From the NCBI GenBank assembly GCA_050084985.1, contig JBITNC010000001.1, forward strand, positions 119,288,001 through 119,352,000: a DNA stretch of 64,000 nucleotides, in the 5' to 3' direction. The position numbers were made by a program, and so were the translations under genes. The notes below the pieces were generated by a model. It worked only from the letters and a program-made list of their open reading frames with translations. It searched no databases and had not been told where the DNA came from. This document shows, in pieces, positions 12,199 to 24,699 of this stretch (within the stretch, counting starts at the first letter, position 1; every line of letters begins with the position of its first letter). Origin of the DNA: Nageia nagi. Taxonomy: Eukaryota; Pinophyta.

Positions 12199-12897
12199 TG
12201 TTAACACCTAAAAAGGAATTTTGATTTAATTAAAATACCTTTTTAGATATTTAAAATAGTTTATTTAATTTATTAAATAAATAGTTTTTCCCATATGCAC
12301 TTTCATCTACCTTTATATTTTATGGTAATAGGTCAACTCAACATCATAATAAGCCTAAGGAAGAGCCTTACCACTAGACCTATTACCTATAAAGTTGGAG
12401 CAATTATGTATGATCAAAGATATGATATGACATGATATAATTTTAAATCCTTAACATGTGGTAATATACTTATGTCAATCTTGACCAGTATTTCTAAATG
12501 GCATCTATTATCTCTAAATTTTGTTATACTTTGAGCTATGCATTCTTGTAATCTTTCTTCCCTTCACGATCAAGATTTGACATATCAAAAGTGGGATGAT
12601 GACATCAAGCTTAAAGGTGAGATATTCTAGAGAGGTTGTTAAACATTATTATTAGGTTGAGGATGGATTGGTGGCTCTGTATTTTGGAGAAGCTCATAAT
12701 TCATCCTCTTTTAATTAAATCTTGTATTTATTCATCATCATAGGTAAAGTGCAAGTTTTTATCTTCCATTAATCCAGTTGTGATAGTTCAAGTAGATCAT
12801 TGACATATTTTATGTCATCAATATCTTGTTATTTAGTTAATTGAAGAATTTAATTATTCTATAAATAACTATGATGATTATTATTTTAGTTATAACA
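12199..12897 (+). mobile_element. E1 5' LTR
   Basis: 699 bp, starting TGTTAACACCTAAAAA and ending TTATAACA. Its first 230 bp and its tail align with 50,438-51,156; differences are mainly transitions. Flanked upstream by the target duplication CCTAT. Confidence 0.92.
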
Positions 12898-12915
12898 ATT
12901 AGTGAACCCAAATTT
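12898..12915 (+). other. candidate E1 primer-binding site region
   Basis: ATTAGTGAACCCAAA follows directly on the LTR end. Its place is right for a PBS, but decay prevents naming the primer tRNA. Confidence 0.3.
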
Positions 12916-13012
12916 TTTTGATACATTGCTATTATCCTTCAATTGTTTCCCTAAAACCTTAGGGTTTTGATAGGACTATCTTTCATTTCAAGTATTTTAA
13001 AAATGGAACCTA

Positions 13013-14010
13013 CTCATTTTCTTACCATGGTCAATAGATTTGACAAGATCACCAAAGCTAATCTTAAAAAGATGTTATATGAGAATAAATAAAGGAGTAA
13101 AGCCTCTAACATTAAGAGCAATAATTGATCTTTGGAGGTGGTTCACTTATGATCAAGGATTCAAATCCATTGTGTGATGAGATTTCACAATGCAAGGGCA
13201 CCTGATATATAAGTAGAACCTATTTTTGATACATATAATGGTGAGGGAGATCCTATGGCTCATATCAAAGCTTTTGAAATAAAATTTAAGTTGAAATTTG
13301 ACATGAATAATAATTTAATGGTCAAATATTTCCCCACTACATTTAGTAGTAATGCACTCAATTGGTACTTCTCTTTTCCTACTAAATTGATTAATTGCTA
13401 TATAAAAATTATTTCAAAATTCTATATGCATTTCAAATATTATACTCCTATACAAATGATAATTTTATAGTTAATTAGTATCATCCAATATGCCAATGAG
13501 TGATTTGATAAAATTTTTCAAAGATTTTAGAAAATATGAAGCATGATTCTTGAACCTTTATCTTAATCTCATGTCACATCCATATTTGTCCACAATATCC
13601 ACCCTAAACCAAAGTTCATAGCCCTAAATTAAATGAATTTACCCTTTACCTAAATTGTGCATAGGCTTACTCAAAAGAGAAGTGCTTAGTTGATATGGGT
13701 GACTTGAAATATGAAAACCCTAGTAAAAAAACTAATGGAAGTAAAAATCAAAAAGGGAAAGATAAAGAGGTCTTTGCCAAAGAATAACCCTTATTCAAAG
13801 AGAGCTAAAAAAGCCAAGCAAAGTAGAATTTCAAGAAGAATAATAGGTTACCATTAGCTCCTTCTATCATGATGACAAACTTGGTTGGTACAATGAAGCA
13901 AATTTTTATGAATGTCATAAGGTAAAAGGTCATAGAACAAATGCATGTATGATCTTAAAATGCAATTATAGAAATTGGTAGATGATGGCAAGATACAATA
14001 TGAGGCCCAT
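13013..14010 (+). pseudogene. E1 gag
   Basis: Starts at ATG 13,013 (MEPTHFLTMVNRFDKITKAN). The best core lies at 13,225-13,470: a YNGEGDPMAHIKAFE segment followed by LNWYFSFPTKLI, as in Retrotrans_gag proteins (structural capsid domain). A nucleocapsid zinc-knuckle relic, CHKVKGHRTNAC, is at 13,913-13,948; the first Cys of the usual CCHC pattern is missing. Many stops (TAA, TAG) interrupt it. It lies directly downstream of the 5' LTR and PBS and leads into the protease. Confidence 0.75.
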
Positions 14011-14372
14011 GCAGTAGATTTTGAGGATGCCAAACCACTCACAATAAATGTCATCTTAAACCAAGAACTATGTGGTATTGCTAGGAGAGGTAGACCTAGA
14101 GGGAGTATCAATATAGCTATAGTAGAATGAATGGAAATCCCTTGCAATCTTGGCATGCAACAATCCTTGAGCAAATAAAGGTGACTCATACCAAGGTAAG
14201 TATTTTTGAACTTTTGTAATGGTCATTTGAACATAGAGATGCTTTGTTTGATCCACTTAAGAAAATTAAAGCTGATGTAGATATTCTTATTGATTAATTT
14301 GTTGAATTAGTAGGTAATCTTAAAAATAATTTGGTTTGTAACATGCTCTCTTTTAAATATAGCAAATTACCT

Positions 14373-14508
14373 GATGATGTCATTGAGAAAAATTTGGGAT
14401 TGTATATCCATGTTAACATTAATGGTATTCTTGCTAAAAAACTTTGATTGATATTGATCCAAATGTTAATGTATGTTTAGTTGAATTATTGCAAACATAT
14501 TTTCCTTC
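14373..14508 (+). pseudogene. E1 aspartic protease, first half
   Basis: Reads LYIHVNINGILAKK and then LIDIDPNVNVC (about 14,400-14,475). The second motif sits where a retropepsin has its D-[ST/G]-G active-site loop, here altered. The frame is then cut by E2 at 14,513/14,514. The C-terminal half resumes at 33,600 after the CATAT duplication. Confidence 0.65.
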
Positions 14509-14513
14509 CATAT

Positions 14514-15416
14514 TGTTATCCCAAAAAAGTAACCTATTATCAAATAAGATAAACATACATTTAATATCAATGTATATTTTATTACTTTCTAAGGTAACCT
14601 CAATTTTACAATGTGGATCCATAGATCCGATGCCTTGTTAGGGAAGGCTTTTGATACAAGCTAGGTTTTCAACCTCTTTGGGCTTTATAGAGTCACTAAA
14701 AATCAAGTTGAGTCATTGACATTTGTCTTCAATCGTTGGCATCTAATGTAAATTGATAGAATTTTTGCACTTAAGTTTTACGGAAGGATTTTTGTCTCTC
14801 TTTCTCTTTTGTGTAATCTCTCTTATGGAATCTAGATGGCTCTTATTTTGATTTATTTTAGTTTCTCAAATCTTTAGATCTTGTGGAACCTATACACATG
14901 CCAAAATAATATATCAAATATACTTGTTCATAGAAAAATATTCAATATGCACTACATAAGACATAACATTCATAAAATAAATCAATCTCACAATAAGTCC
15001 TAGAAATATTTTGGCAGCATAAGTTTACTTTGAAAAGGTGTCCCTTCACTCAAGGTATGAGGTTGTATTTATAGATTCTTGAGTTTGTTTGATTTGTTAA
15101 TTTTAGAACTCAAAATTTGGGTTCAAAGATGATCTAGAATCCTAAATAGATTTGGTCATCAATTTCACACTTGTAGGATAGAGTTCAATACATGTATCAT
15201 CCATATTTTGAGCTATGGATGAACATGGCTTGTAACTTATTTTAGCTTTGCTAAATAAAAAATCATCAATGATTAGGTATTGAACATTAAATACTGAGAT
15301 GAATCACTAGAAACCCAATCCAATCATTTGAGATTATGATTTTCTATAGTTTGTGCTAAATGTTTTAGTCCCTTATTGATTGACTTTTGAATGAGGGTCA
15401 TTTTTAGGTGTCAATA
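14514..15416 (-). mobile_element. E2 3' LTR
   Basis: Begins TGTTATCCC on the plus strand and ends GGTGTCAATA, i.e. minus-strand start TATTGACACC, a decayed TG. It aligns end to end with 32,693-33,594, with roughly 14% difference by eye. Confidence 0.92.
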
Positions 15417-15431
15417 TTTTGCCCCTTTTTA
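15417..15431 (-). promoter_or_regulatory. E2 polypurine tract
   Basis: On the minus strand AAAAAGGGGCAAAA abuts the 3' LTR, the position of the plus-strand DNA primer. A related GGGGCA core precedes the E1 3' LTR (50,425-50,437). Confidence 0.75.
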
Positions 15432-16089
15432 AATTATCAATTGTTAGAAGTAGTTGATAATTCAAAAACAAAGATGGTTGTGTGCAAGTTTTTGGGCTTG
15501 ACAATTCAACTCTAGGATTGGTATTTAAAATTGACTTATTCTCTTGAGTAAGTCAAGTTCGATTGATTGAATCATGGTTAAAAATATTTTCATCTTTTTC
15601 TCTTGATACATTTTGAAAACTATTGAAATATATACCAAAACATTGCTTAAATTGACCATACATAGTGTATGCTTGTTATGATAGTTGTATGTTGATACTC
15701 TTGTTCATCTCTACATGTCGAAGTGAGTTTGCATAGTTAAGCTTAGTTTTTTGTATATCAATTTGATTTTAATAGTACTACCTTTTATCCTAGCAATGAG
15801 GTTTCATGATAATCTTATGCAAAAGATTATTCCATTTTAAAATCATGTTCAATTTTTCAAAGTCTAAAATATTGAATAAGCTTAAGTCTTTTTCATTCAT
15901 GTGGCCTGGAGTAAATTTCTAAGATAAGGACTTGTTTAATGTCAATTTATTATGTTCCAATAATAGGAAGAATATTATATTTTCAACCTTATTTTCATTC
16001 ATGGAAGGAGGGTTATATTATCATTTTCCCTTTTTTTTTAGAAGTAAGGGTAAATGGATTTCTATTTTTTTGTAAAAGTTTTTATATTT

Positions 16090-16128
<39 letters not shown>

Positions 16129-16629
16129 TACTTCAAGCAATCACTAGTGTTTGGGAAGAATCATTGATGTCCATCCTCAATCACTAGCATTTCAAAGTGC
16201 AAGGGGGATAAAAAGGAAAAATTGACTATCATTTTCTTATTTGCTTTCTTAAGCTAGAGTACTTGTCATCTTGCTACTCATGTTCCTTTTGACTTTTGAC
16301 CACTATTTTAGCTACCATTTGCATGTAAGGGCCAACATTCATCCTTGATGATGACCAACTAGTTAGAGAAGACCAATCTGGGAGAAGGTAGGGTTTTCTA
16401 AACATTCATTTTTTATTTTTTTTCTTGTAAGTAATATTTTATCTATCAATTCTTAAAATAAAAATTGTAGGAGTCCTTATTTTTTGTATTTAGAGCATTT
16501 TCAACTATTTATTTTTTTATTTTTAACTTATATTTTTAGCTTTTTGAAAATGTTAGAAACTCATATCCATAATCATTGGCTAGGATTGAGGTAGTAGAAT
16601 CATTAGTATTCAAGGTTGGATGTTGGTGA
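15432..16629. other. E2 spacer between PPT and antisense gene
   Basis: No coding region I can support. An AT microsatellite lies at 16,093-16,126. A short repeated theme of ATCACTAG/ATCATTAG with TTTG surrounds 16,140-16,200 and 16,575-16,680. Confidence 0.5.
16093..16126. repeat. (AT)n microsatellite
   Basis: About 17 AT units in the E2 3' spacer. Confidence 0.93.
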
Positions 16630-18715
16630 CCTTGCAATCAGGTTTCTTGATCATCAACATTTGACTTTAGGTCATCAACGTTTTTTTTACTTATGCAATT
16701 TTTATTTTTAGGTTCATGATGTATTCAAGCCATAAGGACAATATCCTTTGATTCTGTAAGAGGGATGTTAGTTTCTTACTATCATAGACCATGCATTTTT
16801 CTAGATAGTTGGTTTTGGAGTGGGACCCTTCATGGATTGAATTCATTAGGAGTAACCTTTGTTGGATGCTCTTCTTGAGAGGTGGGATTCTATCACTTCC
16901 ACCTTTCATCTCTCAATAAGGGAGATTATGATCATAATGGAGGATATGCATCATCTATATCACTTTCATTTTCATGGATGTAGGATTCAACATATAGTGG
17001 ATAGGGATGGTGCATTGCTAGATATCTCTCATTTGTATGGAGTAGATAAGGTGGATGTTATCACTTCAAAGATTAGTTTAAGGGCCATCTATTACAAGTA
17101 GTACTAGATGGAGGATTAGTAAGGTAGTATTATATTTTCATATTTGATGGGGTTGATTCAGTGCTACACTCTTCAAGAAACTAGAAGTGGTAGATTTTCA
17201 TGATCCTTGTTATCCATTATTGTAGATATGGTCCATCATGGGATAGTTTATACATGGGCACCTACTTTACTAGCTCATATTTATAGAGATTTATTCTTCT
17301 ATTCTTAGGTTCATCAAGCTTCATTATTAGTGATGATCACTTTATAGTCATGGTATTATGAGTATATTTCAATTATTCACCCCATAGGATTACATGTTCC
17401 TAATTTTTCCATCCTTGTTGAGTATCTAGCTAGCATCTAAGGTGGAGGGATGAATTTTAATTACATTAAACAAATGGAGTCCATAGGGATGTAAGATTTT
17501 ATAGAGATATGTTATCCCATATAGTGTCTGATCATGTCTGATTCAAGTCATACTATCTATAGCTAGCATGGGATGAGCTCAAGTCTGAGTTGACATGTAT
17601 TCATTAGGTGAGGGTCTTGAGTGATAGGAGGATTGAGTTCCTAAAGTACTTTCATTTTGAGTGTGTGAGGCACTAGTTTTTATTGGTTTAGGATATGCAC
17701 CCCAATCCAATGAGATATCAATGAGAGGGCACCCTTCTAGTTATGAAATATAGAACTTGGTGTATGCAAAACCAAACCCTACTCAAGAGGAGGATATTAA
17801 AGAATAGTCTACTAAGGATTATTTTGGATTGAATGAGGCTTTTGCTTCCTGGTAGAGTTAGAGGAGATGAGTGAGGAGGCTCAAGAGTGTTGGGTACATC
17901 AATAGGTAGATTTTGAGGAGGGTATGGTAGAGGAGATTGGAGTAGATCCTATAATGGATATCCTTTAGGAGGTTGAGCTAGAGATTGTAGTTGATGTTCT
18001 TAAGAGATCCATATAGGGTGAGGAGGATGCTACTTAGGGTGAGGAGGGAGACATAGGAGGAGATGAGGTACCTCCACCCTAGGTGCCCAATATTGATTCC
18101 TTTTTAGGTGATATATATGAGTTGCAATATCAACTAGCTCAAGATAACTCACATCATTATTGATATAAGGCTAAGTAGGATTGCTACAAGCTAGAGAAGG
18201 ATGAGTCTTGTGCCACCATCCAAAGGTTTTAGGAGTAGTAGATAGGTATAGTGAGCTCTTTTATGGGGGTAGATAATTACTCCTTATATTTTATGTGAGG
18301 CATTTGTATTCAGAGGGATTTTTATATGAATATAGTGCATACTTAACTGAGTGATGTTTTAGCATTCAATTTAGGTGGTTAATATCCTCTCCCTCTTAGT
18401 GGATATGTTCCCATTGATATTAGTACACATGCAGTGGCTACAACTAATGGAGCTCAAGGGACTATCAACATGTAGGGTAGACCATTCAGACCAACTTTTT
18501 CCCATAGTAAGAGTGTAACTACAAGCGTATCATCTCATCATCCTATAGGTTCTTCTAAATTATGTAGGGCTAAATGAGAGGTTAGTCCTAGTGGATCAAT
18601 TAGCACTACTCATCTAGGTTGAGGTACTAGAGAGAGAAGAGGTCAAGATGAGGGTGGTTCATGAGGATGCCCTAGAGTTTGTCATATTTTCCATGATGAT
18701 GTTATTTTATAGACT
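16630..18715 (+). pseudogene. plant mobile domain (PMD) gene, antisense within E2
   Basis: Coding relic on the plus strand, opposite to E2. PMD-type motifs: LLDALLERWD followed by TFHLSI.EIMIIMEDMHH (16,855-16,950), the conserved segment where PMD proteins read 'ERW...T.TFH...GE...TL.DV'; then YTWAPTLLAHIYRDLFF (about 17,248-17,300), matching the 'LAHLYRDL' region. The C-terminal part is acidic (17,850-18,090) and ends with a Gln/Lys/Glu-rich likely coiled coil (LQYQLAQDNSHH, about 18,120). Stops are frequent, usually TAG where Gln or Trp is expected. PMD proteins of the MAIN/MAIL1 family act in silencing and development, and related domains occur in TEs. Extra antisense ORFs between integrase and 3' LTR are known in Tat elements, which fits its place. 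Confidence 0.72.
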
Positions 18716-18807
18716 ACATGGATTTGACTTTACTTATTTTTGGGATCATGGAGGGCATGATCTAGCTTCATGGATGGACATGATTAGTTTTTGATAAATT
18801 GACATAT

Positions 18808-18813
<6 letters not shown>

Positions 18814-18874
<61 letters not shown>
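18814..18874. repeat. (AT)n microsatellite
   Basis: About 30 AT units just downstream of the antisense PMD gene. Confidence 0.95.
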
Positions 18875-18879
<5 letters not shown>

Positions 18880-19949
18880 TTGATGATGATGATATTAATG
18901 TTACTTTTATAATAATTCTAATGATTATTGATGATGATATTTTGTGCATATTTATAGTTTTGTACTCATGATGTATGCCTATTGATGACATGTTTTCCAA
19001 TATGTATGAGTTAGGGATTTGGTATTTTTATTATTAATGAAATGATATGCATTGTTGATGATTAGTTGTTCAAGTTATTTAGATGGATTATTTATAGCTT
19101 GAAGTTAATTGATGCATATGGAGTATTTTTTTTTTTGGAACAATATTTTATTTATAGTAGTATGAAATAAGATTGCATAATTTTTCATTCTTGGCTATTT
19201 CTACAGATGGTTGATGTACACATATGACAAGTTATAGATAAAAAAATATAATGAAACAATGAATGAAATATTTATGGAAATAGGAATATATGAATGTGTA
19301 AAATTAATAAACATGTGGTAAAATATGAACATTGGATTTCAATCTAATAGGATAAGTAGATGATAATATATAAATATTTGATCATGAAAATGGATAAGTA
19401 AGTGAATGATATAACCATACAAATGTCAAACATAACATGTCAATAACTCGCCAAGATTATAATAATAATGTATACATCATGAAGTGGGATATATAGATAA
19501 TATAACAAAGAAGTGTAATAAATAAGATATTCAATCATTTATTTCATCTATTAAGGATGATATAAAATAAGGTTATAATACACATAGGTATATTGTGAAC
19601 TCTTGTGTGGGAAATGATTTTCATATCCTTCTCTTGGCACTCACTAACTTAATGTTTCATGAGCATAATATATGTAAATTAATTCATCTATATGAAATGT
19701 ACATTGATGCACTATTAGGAATGGACATGTCACCACCTAGTAAGGTATACCCCACTACCAAAAAGGCATCCATAGCCTTGATAAAAGGATATTGTAATCA
19801 CCCAAGAATTCTACTTGTCTCTTCTTTGTTTTTAAATTTTGCTCTTTCTTTCTTTTTCTAAATCCTATCTCTTTGGTTCAAGATGAAGCAAAATAATAGG
19901 ATGAATAATTACTCAACATTATGTTCAAGCAACATCTAGCTTTTAATTA
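18875..19949. other. E2 spacer, no supported gene
   Basis: A+T-rich DNA between the antisense PMD gene and the sense extra coding region. Both strands around 19,590-19,860 have open frames, but neither shows a motif or a convincing domain. Confidence 0.4.
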
Positions 19950-22300
19950 TTTTGATATTTTAAGTGTAAAAATATGCATGAGTTCATAATATCTTGATGA
20001 TGTATCATAGTTATATTCATTTATCACCTGAAGTTTTAGAAACTTCACATTAGATGCTTTGACCAAATCAAATATGAATATTATATTCATAAAACACTTC
20101 CTTATTTCTAAGTACAACTCTTTATGTGGATAGTATATGGATAGATGGATGATATATATAGCTTGATGAGTCATAACATTACCATGTTTGATGCTCAATA
20201 GTTTTATCACTCATAGATGATGAGTAATACAAAGTAAATATAATACAATGACATAGATACAATGGAAAGCTCACCCAATAGCTAAGATGCTTTAAAAATA
20301 TAATTTTCAAGTATATACATACATATAGAGTTTTTTTTGTATTTTTTAATTTTTTTTTGAGTTTTTTTCTTTTAATCTTCATTTGACTCATCAAAGAGAA
20401 ACCTATGTTGTATGTAGATTTGCAAAAATTGATGATGGTAAATGGTGTGAAAATGATAAAATGTATAAAGGGTATGATTGATATGCTAATAGGTATGGTC
20501 ACATGTTATTATGGAGAAAAGTATAGTATCCTAATGGAATATATTTTGTGACATAATGTGAGTTATGGTAAGTGGATCAAATGACACTTTATGGTGTATA
20601 GATGGTGGAATGAGAAATAAAATGAACTTGCATATGAAGGTATTCACATTTCCATTAAGTGTTATTCTCCAAATTAACCTTAGAAAATACAATAAGTTCA
20701 TTAATATTTTGAGGAATTATTCATCATGTATGCCATAAACAAAATAGGTTCCCTAACATGGTTCATGGTTTATCACAATACCCACATCCATAGAGTTTTC
20801 TAGGTCATAAAAGGCTTGATTATATTTTTCAAGAACATTTGAGATATTACCATGGATAGGATTTTGTGTTGGATGCTTTTGAGTAAATCATGAAATAGGT
20901 CAAGACCCACATTTTTTTGATAGACCTTTATGTCAATGGGTAAATGTGCAATGAAAATGTAAAGTGATAGGTTACAGTAACTCTTAGCTGGTGGGTAGAA
21001 TTTGGATAGGATTAGATGCACATTGAGAGGTCAATTTGAAAACACAATTTGGATAAATCATGATGTCAAAAGTGAATGCCTACTTATAATTAATGATAAT
21101 AAAATTTGGAGAATAAAACTAAAAATGTGACCTAATGCAATGACAAATTATAAAAATTTTGATTATTTTTTTGGACATAAAGGATTAATATATTATTCTT
21201 GGATTACATTTTGAAAGAGGTTTTTTATGAATAGTCCATCATCCATGGATAAAAAATAATGAAACAAAGGTTTCAATAAAATATGCACATGACTTGATCC
21301 AAGAATTGAATGTCAAGAATGGGTAGGATAATATATTATTGTAGAGGGTGGTACTAGTTTTGGCATGAACTTTTAATAGCCCTTTTTGGTTTAAAAGATG
21401 TACTTTCATCATTCACCTTAGGAGGAAGTATAAAAGGGTGTATATATGGAGTATGTGGTTATTTTGGTAATGATGTATTTTGGGAAAATAAATTTTGATG
21501 GTAGTGGTGGAATCCTTAGGAAAAGGCTTTATTCTTTCGATTGATCTATTCTTATCAAGATGTTGCTTAATTTGTCCAAATCATTCTTTCACATTCAAAG
21601 GAATATTTAGATAGTAATATTTATTTAATAATGAACTATAATTGAATTAAATTTCATCATTTTTGAGGGAATGCAAGATGTAATCCAAGGTATGCTCATG
21701 AATTACCTCCATTCAAGAGATGGTGTATTCCATGAACCTAAAGGTAACATAGTCAACATAATTCGATAATATTATAGGTTTATCATAGGGCCAATGTATC
21801 TGAAAAATATGGAGTGAAATTATTTTAGACTAGTGTTCCATCCAAAACTCTTTTGATTCCATTTCAATGACAACCTTTAAACATTTAGGTATAGTGACTA
21901 GGCATTTGATTAAATGATTCTCATAATATTCCATGCCATGGCAATGAACTTTTGAATCTTTTTTGGTAGGGATAAAAAATAAGAAATAAGTGTAGAGGGA
22001 TTTATTTGTAATAGATTTATATAGGAATATCCTCTATATCTATCCATAATATTTTGATTGGCATAATCAAATTGGAATTGTGTTGAGTGAAAACCTCTTG
22101 ATGACTATCTTACAAGGGATCTCTTTTGAATGTTACGAGATGGAGGACAAGGAAACCTTGATTTTAAATGAACAAAGTGTTGTTTGATTTTCTTCTCAAT
22201 TCTTTTTAACCTCCTATGTTTGGGTACAAATGTAGGAGAAAAATCACATACTAGCTTTTGATGGTACAAATGTCCTACAAGATGATTTATCTAGTACAAA
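19950..22300 (-). pseudogene. E2 extra sense coding region, unidentified
   Basis: Downstream of integrase on the E2 strand, frames stay protein-like in patches for over 2 kb. Examples are a basic segment (HRRLKRIEKKIKQHFVHLK, about 22,170-22,230), a segment with LISYFLSLPKKIQKF (about 21,950-22,000), and an 73-codon frame at 20,800-21,021 with LPIDIKVYQKNVGLDLFHD. Stops and shifts are frequent. I do not recognise a family. It could be an extra ORF of the Tat element or an inserted captured gene; the 5' portion near 22,300 may still be integrase tail. Confidence 0.35.
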
Positions 22301-22859
22301 ACCAAGCCTAAATTATCAAGGGTGTACATGGCAATGTCCAAGATCCAGTATAAGTTTAGGGACTATAGTTGGCCAATATATACATAATAGGATTATTTTA
22401 TATATATATTTTTTATAGTTCCAAAAACCTAAGAAGTATTTAGCTTGGTCTATATGAATTTTAGCATCATCTCCTTTGATATATACTTCCCACTCGTCAT
22501 ACTTTATTGGATAATAGCTCAAAGCTATATTATTTTGTATTTCAATAGGTAGCTATAGAAAGTTTCAAGATCCTTGGAAGGTAAATCTTGAAATTTGTGA
22601 TAAAGTTCTATCCCCTAAGTATCAAGGCATCTTAAACCATAATTTTTACAAAATTCCTCTTTTCTCCAACAGTACATGCACACTTTTACTCCTCTTGATC
22701 CCAATTTCTATCTAATTTAAATGTATTTAGTAGTTCATTGTACTATATTCTCCTAATTATATCCACACTATATACAAGTTAAAAGATAAAAGTTTTTAAC
22801 TATAAAAAAAATGAATATGTGTGATATGTATAGGATCATGCTCTTTGTTCCCTTGTATA

Positions 22860-24090
22860 TCATCTAATTGGTAAGCTTCTGATCCAATTTTGTTTTTAAC
22901 AACATATGGTCCAAGCCATTTTTGGGAAAATTTATCATGACTATAATTCCATTAGATAGGTTTGTTGATTTTATTTAAGTACTAAGTCTCTTATATTGAA
23001 TTCAAAAATTTTGCTTTCTTATCAAAGGCTATTTTTATTTGGTTTTGATATGTTCTCATATGTTCCAAGGCATGGATTTATCTTTCATCTAGTAGAGGGA
23101 GTTGATCCAACCTTATCTGGTGGGCTACTTCATTAGTTATATAATATTGCAAAGACAAATTTAGGGAAGGGATTTTAATTTCTAAGTGTAATATTTCTTT
23201 TTTATCATAAACCAAGGATAGGGTGTTTCCTCAATAGGAGTTTTAATTCTTGTAGGATACACCCATAGAGCATGGGGAATTATCACATGCAAATATCTAT
23301 GAGAGTTATTAACAATTTTCAATAGAATACTTCCAATGGTTTAATTTATCACCTCAACTTGGCCATTTCCATAGGGATAGTAAGGAGTTGAAAAAATAAT
23401 CCTAATGTGATAACCTTTGCACAAGGCTAACACTTCCTTATTTTTAAATTTTTTTCCATTATTCATCACTATTTGAGTAGGAATTTCAAAGCGACATATG
23501 ATATGATGTTCTATGAATTTTGCTATCTTAGGTCCTTTAGTTGAAATTATGGGAATAACTTCCACCTATTTAGTGAAGTATTCTATCACTGTAATTATGA
23601 ACTTATGACCTCCTAATGATGTGGGCAAACTTTTTCCTATCAAATCTAATGCCTACCTTGAAAATGACCATAAGGATTGCATGGGTGTTAAGGCTTGAGA
23701 TGGTTGAATATATAAATTAGCATGTTGCTAAAAATTAAAGCAATTTTAATATATTTAATATAATCATGTTTTATTTTAATCCAATAGTATCGCATGCGCA
23801 TCAATCTCTTTGTGATAGTGGAACCAATGAAGTGTCCTTCACATATCCAATTATGTGCATATGAGATATCTATTTATGAATCATCCCATTCTAAACATAT
23901 TAGTAGTTTTCCATCAAAATCCCTATGGTACAACACATCTCCTAACATGCAATAAGAAGAAGCTTTTATATTGAAAGCATTTTTGTCTAACTTAGTTAGG
24001 TCTTTTGGTATGACTCCATCTCTTAGAAATTTAACTAGTTGGCCATGCCATAGATTCTTACCTTCCATGGTAATGTACAAAACTTCATAA
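22860..24090 (-). pseudogene. E2 integrase
   Basis: Upstream part (24,080-23,874) reads the region before the zinc-binding domain, ending near LLICLEWDDS, then a stretch with YYW. The catalytic core shows ALDLIGK (first Asp kept, about 23,650), FIITVIEYFTK.VEVIP, then IVMNNGKKF where the second catalytic Asp is now Asn (about 23,465), and YYPYGNGQVEVIN with the Glu kept (about 23,350). The segment toward 22,860 matches the tail of rve integrases (ALWVYPTRIKTPIEETPYP). It would insert the cDNA into the host chromosome. Stops and the Asp to Asn change disable it. Confidence 0.8.
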
Positions 24091-24289
24091 GATTATTCAT
24101 TTTCATCTAATTAATATTTATTAATTTGAACCATTTTAATGTTAATAATACATTATGAGTATCTTATGGTGTGAGTGATCTAATTGATGCCATAGCATTA
24201 GCAAACCTATTAGTTGATCTAGGAGCTATATCTAATTCATATTTTTTTAAATGTTGTAATAACAAATCAACTAATTTCTTATACTTATG

Positions 24290-24580
24290 AATTAAAGGCT
24301 CCTTAAACTAAAATATTACCTTAACTTGATTTACTATTAATAATGAATCACCAATGAATTTTTACTCTTTCATTTTTAATTTTATGGCAATCTTCATGGA
24401 TAGTATTAAAGCTTTGTATTTAGAGTTATTATTTGTATAAAGAAAATTTAGTTTAAAATAATAGAGAATGGGTACTCCTTGTGGCATGAAAAATAGAATA
24501 CCAATGCCTTCACTTTTTCACATCTAGACCTATCAAAATAAATGATCATGTCCCAATCCTCTTTAGGTTCCATAGGGAGT
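24290..24580 (-). pseudogene. E2 archaeal-type RNase H
   Basis: A segment reading GIGILFFMPQG, FKLNF, NNNSKYKALILSMKIA and IGDSLLIVNQ (about 24,520-24,330) matches the archaeal-type RNase H that Tat elements carry in addition to the normal one, where an N-N-x-x-E-Y-x-A-L motif is typical. Here the Glu is Lys. It lies between the ordinary RNase H and the integrase, as expected. Confidence 0.68.
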
Positions 24581-24699
24581 TATGTTTCATCTACATGAAA
24601 TACATGTTCATCGGTAATTCAATTACAAGTGGTTTATCATCCTCTAATAGGGCTTTTGCAAGGTAATCTACTATAACTTGACCTTTTATATAATTTTAA

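Noticed and set aside
13854-14256. Two minus-strand open frames of 111 and 62 codons
   Set aside because: They are antisense shadows of the E1 gag nucleocapsid region, which carries the recognisable motif on the plus strand.
15939-16187. 82-codon plus-strand open frame
   Set aside because: Covers another AT microsatellite and hydrophobic low-complexity codons; no domain or homolog pattern.
18746-19000. 84-codon minus-strand open frame
   Set aside because: Most of it is translation of the (AT)n microsatellite (alternating Tyr/Ile).
20179-20502. 107-codon minus-strand open frame as an independent gene
   Set aside because: Lys/Asn/Ile-rich with a poly-T/poly-A core; at most part of the decayed E2 extra region.
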